Assembly: GCA_900555735.1 (NCBI GenBank)
Contig: USMI01000001.1
Span: 1 to 64,000, forward strand
Direction of reading: 5' to 3'
From: an uncultured Eubacteriales bacterium
GTDB taxonomy: Bacteria > Bacillota > Clostridia > Oscillospirales > Oscillospiraceae
Length of the DNA stretch: 64,000 nt
Below, in pieces: positions 1 through 9,308 of the stretch (the first letter of the stretch is position 1; each line of letters starts with the position of its first letter). Both the position numbers and the translations under genes were made by a program. The notes under the pieces are model-generated. The model did no database searches. It had not been told where the DNA came from and saw nothing but the letters and a program-made list of their open reading frames with translations.

Positions 1-1475
1 CCGCCGTGATTCTCCACGATGCGGTTGACCGCAAAGGCCATATCCTTCGAGTTCGTGCCGACGACGATGATGTTATGCGAGTCATGGGAGATCGACGTTG
101 CGACCGCGCCGGATTTCAGGCCGTAGCCCTGAATGTAGCCGATGCCGATGTGATGGGTGTTCTTGTGCCGTTCCACAACGGCGATCTTCAGCACATCATA
201 TTCCACATCGATGCGGTCAGAGTACCCGGCGTCCACCGTGGTGATCTCGCCGTCCACCATACCGATGATGCCCCGGGGACGCTTCTCGGCGAAGTCCTCG
301 GCGGTGAGGGCCGCCACATGGAAGGTCTTGTGAGCCCGCTCCACCAGATACGGCTCGATCTCCGGGGATGGGAAATCCTGGATCTCGCCGTGATCCACCA
401 TGAGAACGCCCTTCTTGTAGACCTGCTCGATGTTGAAGTCCTGGAAATTGTCGATAATGACGAAGTCTGCCAGATAGCCGGGGGAAATGCCGCCCCGGTT
501 GTTCAGCAGGAAGTACCGGGCGGCGTTGTGGCAGGCCACCTTGACCGCAGTGATGGGGTCGGCCCCCAGAGAGATGGCCTTCTTCACGATATAGTCGATG
601 TGGCCCTTTTCCAGCAGGTCATTGGGGTGCTTATCGTCGGTGCAGAACATGCAGCGGTCAGCATACTTGCCGGTGAGCAGGGGCATCAATGCCTCCAGAT
701 TCCGGGCGGCAGTGCCCTCCCGGATCATGATGAACTGGCCCCGCTCCAGCTTGGCGATGGCGTCCTTCACATCATGGCACTCGTGGTCGGAGTAGACGCC
801 GGCGGCGATGTAGGCGTTGAGGTCGTTGCCCTGAAGGTCCGGGGCGTGGCCGTCGATCTTCTTGTGGTGGGCCTGTGCCGCCACGATCTTCTCCACGGTC
901 TGCTCGTCACCGTTGATGGCGCCCACAAAGTTCATCATCTCCGCAAGGCCCTGTACCCTGGGGTGGTCATAGAAGCTGTCGATGGCCCGATAGTCCAGAA
1001 TGGCCCCGGACTCGTCCAGCGGCGTGGCGGGGACGCAGGAGGGCAGCATGAACCGCACGTCCACCGGCAGGTTCTCCGTGGCCTGCAGCATATACTCGAT
1101 GCCGTCGGTGCCCATGACGTTGGCGATCTCGTGGGGATCCGTTACCACCGTGGTGGTTCCGTGAGGCAGGACGGCCTTCACGAACTCCGTGGGGCTGACC
1201 AAGGAACTTTCCAGATGGATATGGGCATCCAGGAAACCGGGGAGAACGATCTTGCCGGTGCAGTCCACCTCAGACCGGCCTTGATAGCTTCCCATGCCCA
1301 CGATCAGACCTTCCGCCACGGCAATGTCCATGGTGGACAGTTCATTGGAGAACACGTTGACAAAGGTGGCGTTTTTCAGCACCAGATCCGCAGGCTCCCG
1401 CCCGGCGGCGGCCGCGATGATCCGCTGCTTTTTCAGCAGCTTTCGGTTGATCTTTCCAGCATAGCTTTCCGGCAT
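1..1475 (-). CDS. ade: Adenine deaminase, 3' end cut off by window edge
   Basis: Hydrolyses adenine to hypoxanthine and ammonia in purine salvage; cytosolic metal-dependent amidohydrolase. About 491 N-terminal residues are present; the family usually has about 570-600, so the C-terminal part lies outside the window. The metal-binding HxH motif (GFLDAHIHLESS) is at residues 85 and 87, followed by typical blocks such as PHGTTTVVTDPHEIANV and, further on, MCFCTDDKHPNDLL-like sequence with the second metal site. The start at 1475 (MPESYAGKINRK) is preceded by AGAAGGAG at a good distance. It is transcribed away from polA. The adenine-deaminase family is clearly recognisable; confidence is high. 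Confidence 0.93.
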   Translation of the reverse strand, partial: MPESYAGKINRKLLKKQRIIAAAAGREPADLVLKNATFVNVFSNELSTMDIAVAEGLIVGMGSYQGRSEVDCTGKIVLPGFLDAHIHLESSLVSPTEFVKAVLPHGTTTVVTDPHEIANVMGTDGIEYMLQATENLPVDVRFMLPSCVPATPLDESGAILDYRAIDSFYDHPRVQGLAEMMNFVGAINGDEQTVEKIVAAQAHHKKIDGHAPDLQGNDLNAYIAAGVYSDHECHDVKDAIAKLERGQFIMIREGTAARNLEALMPLLTGKYADRCMFCTDDKHPNDLLEKGHIDYIVKKAISLGADPITAVKVACHNAARYFLLNNRGGISPGYLADFVIIDNFQDFNIEQVYKKGVLMVDHGEIQDFPSPEIEPYLVERAHKTFHVAALTAEDFAEKRPRGIIGMVDGEITTVDAGYSDRIDVEYDVLKIAVVERHKNTHHIGIGYIQGYGLKSGAVATSISHDSHNIIVVGTNSKDMAFAVNRIVENHG

Positions 1476-1694
1476 AGTACCACTCCTTCTATAAATTTAA
1501 CAGAAATCGGAATTGCTTATAGCAGACATAACGAAATGTAATATCTGGTGTTCTTGGGAGCAGTATACTTGAAAAAAACTGATTTGTCCATAGAAGAGAC
1601 GGCGGTTTCCCGCCGAAATTTTATCCGGATTTTCGGCAGAATTTGACAGGCGGGGGAAACCGGGTGTCTCAACCGGTTTTTCGTGGGAAATCCA

Positions 1695-1723
1695 TTGCGA
1701 AACAGCGGAAAAGAGACTATAAT
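1695..1723 (+). promoter_or_regulatory. polA promoter
   Basis: TTGCGA (1695-1700), 17-nt spacer, TATAAT (1718-1723). Start codon of polA follows 37 nt later with GGAGG at 1749-1753. The rest of the 285-bp gap between ade and polA shows only a short AAACCGG/CCGGTTT hairpin (1657-1679) of unknown role. Confidence 0.75.
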
Positions 1724-1760
1724 AAACTTAACTATGTCAAAAAAATTCGGAGGTTTTTCC

Positions 1761-4424
1761 ATGAAGTGCATGGTCATTGACGGCAACTCCATCATCAACC
1801 GGGCCTATTACGGCATCCGCCCCCTGACTAACCGGGAAGGGCTGTATACCCATGCCGTTTTCGGCTTTCTTACCACGCTGCTGCGATTGAAGGAGGAAGA
1901 ACAACCGGACGCCCTGTGCGTCACCTTTGACCTTCACGCCCCAACCTTCCGTCATAAGGCGGACGAGGCGTACAAGGCCACCCGGAAGCCCATGCCGGAG
2001 GAACTACGGATGCAGGTGCCGGTGCTGAAAGAGGTGCTGGATGCATTGAACATCCCCCGCTACGAGCTGGAGGGCTGGGAGGCTGATGACCTCATCGGCA
2101 CCATTTCCCGGAAATGCGAGGCGGCGGGCTGGGACTGCGTAGTGGTGACGGGAGATAAGGATTCCCTCCAGCTTATCACCGACCATACGAAGGTGAAACT
2201 GGTGTCCACCCGTATGGGCCAGACCACCACCAAGGACATGACCCCGGAGACCTTCCGGGAGCAGTACGGCTTTGAACCCATCCACATGATCGACCTGAAG
2301 GCCCTCATGGGAGACACCTCCGACAATATCCCCGGCGTACCGGGGGTGGGTGAAAAGACCGCTATGGATCTTATTCAAAAATATGGCAGCGTGGACGCCA
2401 TTTATGAAAAGCTTCCGGATATCGACGCCAAGCCCGCCGCCATCAAAAAGCTGACGGCGGGAGAGGACGCAGCCCGCCATTCCTACTGGCTGGCCACCAT
2501 CGTCACCGACGCGCCGCTGGAATTCGACCCGGAGGACGCCCTGCGCCAGCCCTACAAGCCGGAGCTTTACGACCTGTTCGTAAAGCTGGAATTCACCAAG
2601 CTCATCCGGAAATACGGCCTGACCCCCGCCGCTCCCACGCCGGAGCCTGCCGCCGCTGCCCATGATGAGGACTATACCGTTATGATCGAGGTCCCCCAGA
2701 CCGATGAGGACGCGGCGCGGCTCCTTGCCCAGTGGCGCGGCGCGGCCCATGTGGCGGTGTACGGGTTGGACGATCTTCGGGCGCTGGCGGTGGAGTGTGA
2801 GATCGACGAACACCACGGCCTGACGGTCATTCTGCGGACTGACCGGTTCGACGGCGACTGGGACGCTCTGCTGCGGGGCCTGTTCTCCGCCGATATCCCC
2901 AAGGCAGCCCACAATGTGAAGGATCTGACCCGCGCCCTGCTGGAGCGGGGCCTTCCCGCCGAGGGCTTTATCTTCGACACGGCGCTGGCGGGCTATCTGC
3001 TGGACGCCACCGCCGGAGGGTATGACCTTCAGCGGCTGTTTGTGGCCTACTGCGGCGCGGAGTTGCCCGCCCCGGCCCATCTGGCCAAGGACGCCTTTGC
3101 TCCGCTCAGTGATACCGCCACGGAGGAAGCCGCTCTATGCAGCTATACCAGCGCCGTGGCGGCGCTGTATGAGGTGCTGCCGCCCAAGCTGGAGGAGCTG
3201 GGCATGACGGCGCTGCTCCACGAGATGGAGCTACCCCTGTGCCGGGTGCTGGCGGAGATGGAGCTGGCGGGCTTCCGCATCAACGAAAGTGCGCTGGCTC
3301 AGTTCGGCATCGACCTGCAGGAACGCATCGTGGCGCTGGAGCAGTCCATCTACGACATGGCGGGCGAGAAATTCAACATCAATTCCCCCAGACAGCTGGG
3401 GATCATTCTCTTTGACAAATTGCAGCTGCCCCACGGCAAGAAAACGAAAACCGGCTGGTCCACTAACGCCGAGGTGCTGGAAAAGCTGCGGTACGAAGCC
3501 CCCATCGTGGACAAGGTGCTGGAATACCGGCAGTATGCCAAGCTGAAATCCACCTATGCCGACGGATTGCTGCGGGCGGTGTCCCCTGACGGGCGGGTAC
3601 GCACCAGCTTCCAGATGACGGTGACGGCCACGGGCCGTCTCAGCTCCACGGAGCCGAACCTGCAGAACATCCCCACCCGCACCGAGCTGGGCAGCGAGAT
3701 CCGCCGCCTGTTCGTGGCGGAGGAGGGCAATGTACTGGTGGACGCAGACTACTCCCAGATCGAGCTGCGGCTGCTGGCCCACATGGCGGGAGACGAGGCC
3801 ATGCAGCAGGCGTTCCTGTCCGGCGCGGATTTCCACACTGTTACCGCCGCCAAGGTGTTCCATGTGCCGGAGACCGAGGTCACCCACCAGATGCGCTCCC
3901 GCGCCAAGGCGGTGAACTTCGGCATCGTGTACGGCATGTCCGCCTTCTCTCTCAGTCAGGACATCCATGTAACGGTGGCGGAGGCCAAGGACTATATGGA
4001 GCGCTACTTTGCCACCTACCCCGGCGTGAAGCAGTACATGACCGACATCGTGGAAAAAGCCAAGGAGCAGGGCTATGTGGAGACGCTGTACCACCGCCGC
4101 CGGGCGCTGCCGGAGCTGAAATCGGCCAATTTCGTCCAGCGCTCCTTCGGTGAGCGTGTGGCGCTGAACATGCCCATTCAGGGCACGGCGGCGGACATCA
4201 TGAAGCTGGCCATGCTCCGGGTCTATGACCGCCTGCGACGTGAGGGCTTGCAGGCTAGACTCATCATGCAGGTGCACGACGAGCTGATCGTGGAGTGTCC
4301 GGAGACAGAGCAGGAAACGGTGGAAAAGCTGCTGCGGCAGGAGATGGAGCAGGTGGCGGCGCTGGCCGTCCCCCTGACCGCCGAGGCCCACAGCGGCAAA
4401 AACTGGCTGGATGCCAAGGGATAA
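1761..4424 (+). CDS. polA: DNA polymerase I (proofreading domain degenerate)
   Basis: DNA-dependent DNA polymerase used in Okazaki-fragment processing and repair. 887 residues starting MKCMVIDGNS at 1761; a longer frame upstream runs through the promoter, so the GGAGG-preceded ATG is preferred. Order: 5' nuclease domain (about 1-290; DDLIGT, GDKDSLQL, DNIPGVPGVGEKTA), a 3'-5' exonuclease-like domain (about 310-490) and the polymerase domain. Motif A DADYSQIELR begins at 661, motif B is RSRAKAVNFGIVYG, motif C VHDELIVE at about 838-845. The exonuclease-like domain reads AVYGLDDLRAL where DxE would be expected, so proofreading is probably lost, as in Bacillus/Thermus-type enzymes. First gene of polA-rimI-tsaD; rimI starts 10 nt after its stop. 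Confidence 0.97.
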   Translation: MKCMVIDGNSIINRAYYGIRPLTNREGLYTHAVFGFLTTLLRLKEEEQPDALCVTFDLHAPTFRHKADEAYKATRKPMPEELRMQVPVLKEVLDALNIPRYELEGWEADDLIGTISRKCEAAGWDCVVVTGDKDSLQLITDHTKVKLVSTRMGQTTTKDMTPETFREQYGFEPIHMIDLKALMGDTSDNIPGVPGVGEKTAMDLIQKYGSVDAIYEKLPDIDAKPAAIKKLTAGEDAARHSYWLATIVTDAPLEFDPEDALRQPYKPELYDLFVKLEFTKLIRKYGLTPAAPTPEPAAAAHDEDYTVMIEVPQTDEDAARLLAQWRGAAHVAVYGLDDLRALAVECEIDEHHGLTVILRTDRFDGDWDALLRGLFSADIPKAAHNVKDLTRALLERGLPAEGFIFDTALAGYLLDATAGGYDLQRLFVAYCGAELPAPAHLAKDAFAPLSDTATEEAALCSYTSAVAALYEVLPPKLEELGMTALLHEMELPLCRVLAEMELAGFRINESALAQFGIDLQERIVALEQSIYDMAGEKFNINSPRQLGIILFDKLQLPHGKKTKTGWSTNAEVLEKLRYEAPIVDKVLEYRQYAKLKSTYADGLLRAVSPDGRVRTSFQMTVTATGRLSSTEPNLQNIPTRTELGSEIRRLFVAEEGNVLVDADYSQIELRLLAHMAGDEAMQQAFLSGADFHTVTAAKVFHVPETEVTHQMRSRAKAVNFGIVYGMSAFSLSQDIHVTVAEAKDYMERYFATYPGVKQYMTDIVEKAKEQGYVETLYHRRRALPELKSANFVQRSFGERVALNMPIQGTAADIMKLAMLRVYDRLRREGLQARLIMQVHDELIVECPETEQETVEKLLRQEMEQVAALAVPLTAEAHSGKNWLDAKG

Positions 4425-4434
4425 GGAACGAAGG

Positions 4435-4905
4435 ATGGAAAAAATACAGGTAAAGATCGTGCCCATGAACGCCGATCATCTGGACGAGATCGCGGCGCTG
4501 GAGCGGGTGTGCTTCTCCCGTCCGTGGTCCCGCAATATGCTGGCCGAGGAGCTGGAGAACCAGTGCGCCACCTTCCTGACGGCGCTGGACGCCGTGACCG
4601 GCAAGGTGGTGGGCTATGCCGGACTGCTGGTAGCGGCGGACGAGGGCTACATCACCAATGTGGCCGTGTTCCCGGAATACCGCCGTCAGGGCATTGCCGC
4701 CAAGCTTTTGAAGGTGTTCTGCGATTTCGCGGCGGGGCAGCATCTGGCCTTTCTGACGCTGGAGGTACGGCCCAGCAACGCCGCGGCCATCGCCCTCTAC
4801 CAGTCCTTCGGCTTTACGGAGCGGGGACGGCGGCGCAACTACTACGACCTGCCCAAGGAGGACGCCCTCATTCTGACGCGGGATTTTGAGGAGGGGAACG
4901 CATGA
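4435..4905 (+). CDS. rimI: Ribosomal-protein-alanine N-acetyltransferase RimI
   Basis: GNAT-fold acetyltransferase of the RimI family, which acetylates the N-terminal alanine of S18 and perhaps other proteins. 156 residues from MEKIQVKIVPM; start chosen at 4435 because AAGGA (4423-4427) sits 7 nt upstream. Acetyl-CoA loop R/Q-x-x-G-x-A/G is visible as YRRQGIAAKLL, followed by LEVRPSNAAAIALYQSFGF, the classic RimI C-terminal signature. Its stop overlaps the tsaD start (ATGA at 4902-4905), so the two are translationally coupled; rimI-tsaD adjacency is common in Firmicutes. No tsaB or tsaE is visible here. Confidence 0.93.
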   Translation: MEKIQVKIVPMNADHLDEIAALERVCFSRPWSRNMLAEELENQCATFLTALDAVTGKVVGYAGLLVAADEGYITNVAVFPEYRRQGIAAKLLKVFCDFAAGQHLAFLTLEVRPSNAAAIALYQSFGFTERGRRRNYYDLPKEDALILTRDFEEGNA

Positions 4906-5918
4906 ACATACTGGCTTTTGAATCCTCCTGCGACGAGACCGCCGTTGCGGTGGTGCAGGATGGCCGCACCGTGCTCTCCGACGCCATTCTCTCTCAGGCG
5001 GACATGCACGCCCTCTATGGCGGCGTGGTGCCGGAGATCGCCTCCCGCAAGCATGTGGAGGCCATCGCCGGACTGACGGATCAGGCTCTCCGCGACGCGG
5101 GACTGACGAAGCAGGACATCGACGCGGTGGCCGTCACCTATGCGCCGGGCCTCATCGGCGCGGTGCTGGTGGGCGTCAGCTTCGCCAAGTCCGCCGCGTG
5201 GGCGCTGGGTGTGCCGCTGGTGCCGGTACACCATGTGCGAGGCCACATCGCCGCCAACTATCTGGCTTTCCCGGAGCTGGAGCCGCCGTTTCTGGCGCTG
5301 GCCATCTCCGGCGGCAACACGCTGATCGTAGACGTGGCGGACTACACCGACATGAAGGTGCTGGGCGCTACCCGTGACGACGCGGCGGGCGAGTGCTTCG
5401 ACAAGGCCGCCCGCGTGCTGGGTCTCCCCTACCCCGGCGGCAAGCCCATGGATCAGCTGGTCCAGCAGTCAGCGGGCGGGGTCTATACCCTGCCCCGCGC
5501 CCATGTGGACGGCGCACCGCTGGACATGAGCTTTTCGGGGCTGAAAACCGCCGTGGTGAATCTGGCCCACAACGCCCAGCAGAAAGGCGAGCCGCTGGAC
5601 GAGCCCGCACTGGCCCGTGACTTCACACAGGCCGTCAGCGACGAGCTGACGGAGCGGGCGGCTCTGGCACTGGAGCAGACGGGCCGCAAGGTGCTGGCAG
5701 CGGCAGGCGGCGTGGCCGCCAACTCCATTATCCGCGCCGACCTGCAAAGGCTGTGCGAAAAGCGGGGCGTGAAGCTCTATCTGCCGCCGCTGAAATGGTG
5801 CGGCGACAACGGCGCCATGATCGGTGCGCAGGGCTACTACGAATACATGTCCGGCGTCCGGGGCGATATGACCCTCAATGGCTACGCCACCATGGAGCTG
5901 GACGACGTGCGGTTCTGA
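4902..5918 (+). CDS. tsaD: tRNA N6-threonylcarbamoyladenosine transferase TsaD
   Basis: Transfers threonylcarbamoyl to A37 of ANN-decoding tRNAs, together with TsaB and TsaE. 338 residues, the family's usual length. ASKHA-fold signatures: N-terminal ILAFESSCDETAVAVV, metal-binding HHVRGHIAANY at about residues 108-118, AISGGNT, GECFDKAARVLGLPYPGG, and LAAAGGVAANSIIR near the C-terminus. Overlaps rimI by the ATGA junction and is followed by a strong terminator, so it is the last gene of polA-rimI-tsaD. Confidence 0.97.
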   Translation: MNILAFESSCDETAVAVVQDGRTVLSDAILSQADMHALYGGVVPEIASRKHVEAIAGLTDQALRDAGLTKQDIDAVAVTYAPGLIGAVLVGVSFAKSAAWALGVPLVPVHHVRGHIAANYLAFPELEPPFLALAISGGNTLIVDVADYTDMKVLGATRDDAAGECFDKAARVLGLPYPGGKPMDQLVQQSAGGVYTLPRAHVDGAPLDMSFSGLKTAVVNLAHNAQQKGEPLDEPALARDFTQAVSDELTERAALALEQTGRKVLAAAGGVAANSIIRADLQRLCEKRGVKLYLPPLKWCGDNGAMIGAQGYYEYMSGVRGDMTLNGYATMELDDVRF

Positions 5919-5932
5919 TTTTTTTCATACAG

Positions 5933-5967
5933 AAAAGGCAGGCGGTCGATCGACCGCCTGCCTTTTT
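5933..5967. terminator. Bidirectional intrinsic terminator between tsaD and hydantoinase gene
   Basis: Perfect 26-bp palindrome at 5937-5962 (GGCAGGCGGTCGA / TCGACCGCCTGCC) flanked by AAAA on the left and TTTTT on the right, so it can end transcripts of both convergent genes. Confidence 0.88.
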
Positions 5968-5979
5968 GCATATATCCTG

Positions 5980-7347
5980 TTACAGTGCGCACTTGCCGCG
6001 CTTGAGGTACTGGCCCTTCACGTCGTTGACGACGCCGTTCTCCACGGCGGACATGCCCCGCAGGTACACAGCGGCGATGCTGCCGGAGGTACGGAAGCCC
6101 TCGAAGGGGGTATAATCGCAGCGGGACACCATATCGGCGGCCCGGAGGGTATGATCCGCCGCCGGATCGTACACCACAATATCGGCATCCGCACCGGGCG
6201 CGATGCAGCCCTTGCGGGGATAGAGACCGTACAGCTTGGCGGGATTCTCGCTGAGGGCGCGGCAGAAGGTGGGCAGGTCGATGCGGCCCGCTGCCACGCC
6301 GGTGGTATACACCACCTCGCCACGGGTCTCCACACCGGGAAGGCCGCCGGGAATGGTGGTAAAGTCCCCCTGCCCCGCCAGCTTCTGCTTGGTGGTGAAG
6401 GAGCAGTGGTCGGTGGACACGGTGTTGACCCGGCCCTCACGCAGGCCGTCCCACAGCGCGTCCTGATCTGCCTTCTTGCGGATAGGAGGCGAGCACACGA
6501 ACTTGGCGGAGGACAGCCAGTCCTGCTGGTAGTACACGCTGTCGTCCAGCGCCAGATACTGAGGGCAGGTCTCGGAATACACCGTCTGGCCCCGGCCGCG
6601 GGCCTGATCGATCTCCGCCAGCGCCGCGGCATTGGTGGTATGGACGATGACCACAGGAGCCTCCGCCGCCTGGGCGATCCGCAGGATACGGCCCACGGCC
6701 TCCGCCTCCAGATAGTCGGGACGGGTCTGGGGATGGCAGGAGACGCTGTTCTCTCCCTTGGCCTTTTTCTCGGCCACCAGCGCGTCGATCACGCCGCTGT
6801 TCTCACAGTGGACACCGCAGATACCGCCCCGTGCCTTCAGCGCCTTCAGGGCGCGGTACAGGTCGCCGTCCGGCAGCATCATGGCGGGATAGGTCATATA
6901 CATTTTAAAAGAGGTGATGCCGGCGGCGAACATGTCGTCCAGCTCGCCCTCAATGCCCGCGTTCCAGTCGTCGATGGTCATGTGAAAGCCGTAGTCACAG
7001 TGGCAGTCCGCCGCCTTCTTGTGCCAGAGGTCGAGGCCGTAGGCCAGTGTCTCGCCCTTGTTGGGGCAGGCGAAGTCGATGACGGTGGTGGTGCCGCCGC
7101 GGAGGGCGGAACGGCTGCCGCTCTCGAAATCGTCGGCGGTGGTGGTGTTGCACACGTCCAGATCAAAGTGGGTGTGGGCGTCAATGAAGCCCGGCAGCAG
7201 CAGCTTGCCGGTCACGTCCACCACCTCCGCGTCAGGCGCATCGATATGGGGCGCCACGGCGGCGATCTTCTCGCCGTCCACCAGCACATCGGCCTCCACG
7301 ACGGCGCTGCCACTGACCACGCGGCCGCCGGTAAAGAGTCGTTTCAT
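5980..7347 (-). CDS. D-hydantoinase / dihydropyrimidinase family amidohydrolase
   Basis: Cyclic-amide hydrolase that opens dihydropyrimidine or 5-substituted hydantoin rings; cytosolic, binuclear metal enzyme. 455 residues, normal for the family. Metal motif GFIDAHTHFDLD (about residues 53-64), the lysine expected to be carboxylated in TSFKMYMTYP (about 150), a histidine in GVHCENS, VHTTN, and the aspartate in VSTDHCSF. Start at 7347 has GGGAGG 9 nt upstream and a -10 TATAAT on the minus strand (7383-7388). Exact substrate cannot be fixed from sequence; it could act on hydantoins, dihydropyrimidines or, less likely, allantoin. It stands alone, with no partner hydrolase or permease beside it. 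Confidence 0.88.
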   Translation of the reverse strand: MKRLFTGGRVVSGSAVVEADVLVDGEKIAAVAPHIDAPDAEVVDVTGKLLLPGFIDAHTHFDLDVCNTTTADDFESGSRSALRGGTTTVIDFACPNKGETLAYGLDLWHKKAADCHCDYGFHMTIDDWNAGIEGELDDMFAAGITSFKMYMTYPAMMLPDGDLYRALKALKARGGICGVHCENSGVIDALVAEKKAKGENSVSCHPQTRPDYLEAEAVGRILRIAQAAEAPVVIVHTTNAAALAEIDQARGRGQTVYSETCPQYLALDDSVYYQQDWLSSAKFVCSPPIRKKADQDALWDGLREGRVNTVSTDHCSFTTKQKLAGQGDFTTIPGGLPGVETRGEVVYTTGVAAGRIDLPTFCRALSENPAKLYGLYPRKGCIAPGADADIVVYDPAADHTLRAADMVSRCDYTPFEGFRTSGSIAAVYLRGMSAVENGVVNDVKGQYLKRGKCAL

Positions 7348-7473
7348 AGGAAAGTACCTCCCTGTCGTTTCTTATTTCGTCCATTATAGCACCTGCCGCC
7401 CTGCGGTGGTACAAAAATTTTTGTTTTTCAAAAATTTTTCACTGAAAAAAGAGTGTATTCGGAAAATATCCTG

Positions 7474-7479
7474 TATAAT
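7474..7479 (+). promoter_or_regulatory. -10 element of the dnaG-rpoD transcript
   Basis: TATAAT at 7474-7479 preceded directly by TG; no clear -35 hexamer at the right spacing. Lies 46 nt before the dnaG start. Confidence 0.5.
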
Positions 7480-7524
7480 AGAATGAGGAAAAATTTCGGC
7501 GCAGCGCGGAAAGGAGGTCAGGCC

Positions 7525-9291
7525 ATGTTTTCCCAGACATTTCTGGATGAGCTGATCGCCCGCAACGACATCGTGGACGTGGTGGGCTCCTATGTGTCGC
7601 TGACACCCAAGGGCGGCAGCTATTGGGGCTGCTGTCCCTTCCACAATGAAAAAACGCCCTCCTTCCACGTTTTGCAGGACAAGCAGTTCTATCACTGCTT
7701 CGGCTGCAAGAAGGGCGGCGGCGTCATCAATTTCATCATGGAGATCGAGAACCTCTCCTACCCCGACGCCATCCGCTTTCTGGCCAAGCGGGTCAACATG
7801 GAGGTACCGGAGGACCGGGAATCCGCCGACGCCGACCGATTGCGCAAGCGGCTGCTGGCGCTGAACCGGGACGCCGCCCGATGGTACTATGACGTGCTGC
7901 AAGGCCCCGACGGCGCGGCGGTGCGGGCGTATCTGGATAAACGAGCCATTTCCCGGAAAATTGCCGTGCGCTTCGGCATGGGCGCGTCGCCGGACAGCTG
8001 GGACGCGCTGCTGCGGGCCATGACCGCCAGGGGCTACACCAAGCAGGAGCTGCTGACGGCGGGACTGATCGTGGCCAACAAAAGCGGCGGCTTTTACGAC
8101 AAATTCCGCAACCGGCTGATGCTGCCGGTCATTGACGTGCGGGGCGACGTGGTGGGCTTCGGCAGCCGCGTCATCGACAAGTCCGAGCCAAAATACATGA
8201 ACAGCACCGAAACGCCGGTATACAGCAAACGCCGGGTGCTGTACGGTCTGAATCTGGCGAAAAAAACCAAGCGCCCCAACATGATCCTGTGCGAGGGAAA
8301 CCTTGACGTGGTGACGCTGCATCAGGCGGGCTTCGACAACGCGGTGGCCTCTATGGGCACGGCGCTGACCACCGAGCAGATCCGATTGCTGGGCCGGTAC
8401 ACCAAGGAGCTGGTGCTGTGCTACGACAACGACAACGCCGGTCAGCTGGCCACCCAGCGGGCGCTGGAGATGCTGAACAATACGGAGTTCACCGTTCGGG
8501 TGCTGAAGCTGCCCCGGCGGCTGGTGGACGGCGAGTATGTGAAGCAGGACGCCGACGATTTCATCAAGTTTCAGGGTGCGCCCGCCTTTGAGCGCCTGCT
8601 CAGCGGCAGCGAAAATGGCGTGGAGTTCCGCATGTCGCAGGTGGCCGCCAAGTACGACCTGCGCAGCGATCAGGGCCGCATCGACTACACCGCCGAGGTC
8701 AGTCAGGTGCTTGCCGAGCTGGACAACGCCGTAGAGCGGGAGGTATACGCCAATCGTGCCGCCGAGGCCGCCGGACTGTCCCCCGATGCCATGCGGCAGG
8801 AGGTAGAACGGGCCGCCCGCAAGCGGCGGTACAGCGACCGGAAAAAGCGGGAACGGCAGGAGCTGAACCCCGCCATGACCATGCAGCCCGCCGCGCGGGG
8901 CAGCCGCTATACCAATCTCCGCAGCGCCATGGCGGAGGAGGGCGTGATCCGGCTGCTGCATCTTGACCCCACGCTGTTCGGCGACGCGCCGCCATTGCGG
9001 CCGGAGGAATTTTCCTCGCCGCTGCTGGGCAAGATATATGGCGCCATGTGGCCCCGGCGGTATGACCGCACCGGACTTTCCGCCCTGACGGGCGAGCTGA
9101 CGGGCGAGGAAATGAGCCATCTGACCACACTGCTGCAAAAGCCAGAATCCACGGCCAACGCACCGCAGGCGCTGGCGGACTACATACGGGTGATCCGGGA
9201 GGAGCAGGCCAAACGGGACGGCTCCGGCATCGATCCCCTGCTGCTGGCCATGGAAACATTCAAGGATAAAAAACGAAAAGATAAAAAATAA
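7525..9291 (+). CDS. dnaG: DNA primase
   Basis: Synthesises RNA primers at the replication fork. 588 residues from [20 protein letters not shown]; start at 7525 follows AAAGGAGG. N-terminal CHC2 zinc finger: C37 and H40 in [14 protein letters not shown]58 and C61 in [16 protein letters not shown] core: catalytic glutamate in LCEGNLDVV (about 257) and the acidic pair in CYDNDNAG (about 300). A C-terminal helicase-interacting region follows, with a lysine-rich end. 17 nt ahead of rpoD; together they form the dnaG-rpoD part of the macromolecular synthesis operon, here without rpsU. Confidence 0.96.
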   Translation: MFSQTFLDELIARNDIVDVVGSYVSLTPKGGSYWGCCPFHNEKTPSFHVLQDKQFYHCFGCKKGGGVINFIMEIENLSYPDAIRFLAKRVNMEVPEDRESADADRLRKRLLALNRDAARWYYDVLQGPDGAAVRAYLDKRAISRKIAVRFGMGASPDSWDALLRAMTARGYTKQELLTAGLIVANKSGGFYDKFRNRLMLPVIDVRGDVVGFGSRVIDKSEPKYMNSTETPVYSKRRVLYGLNLAKKTKRPNMILCEGNLDVVTLHQAGFDNAVASMGTALTTEQIRLLGRYTKELVLCYDNDNAGQLATQRALEMLNNTEFTVRVLKLPRRLVDGEYVKQDADDFIKFQGAPAFERLLSGSENGVEFRMSQVAAKYDLRSDQGRIDYTAEVSQVLAELDNAVEREVYANRAAEAAGLSPDAMRQEVERAARKRRYSDRKKRERQELNPAMTMQPAARGSRYTNLRSAMAEEGVIRLLHLDPTLFGDAPPLRPEEFSSPLLGKIYGAMWPRRYDRTGLSALTGELTGEEMSHLTTLLQKPESTANAPQALADYIRVIREEQAKRDGSGIDPLLLAMETFKDKKRKDKK

Positions 9292-9308
9292 AACGGAGGA
9301 AAGCACAC

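Noticed and set aside
6..1541. Long open frame on the + strand opposite adenine deaminase
   Set aside because: It is an antisense shadow: low-complexity His/Asp/Val-rich translation, no ribosome site, while the minus-strand frame is a clear adenine deaminase. Similar long antisense frames over polA, hydantoinase, Na/Pi transporter, opp genes and YhgE genes were rejected for the same reason.
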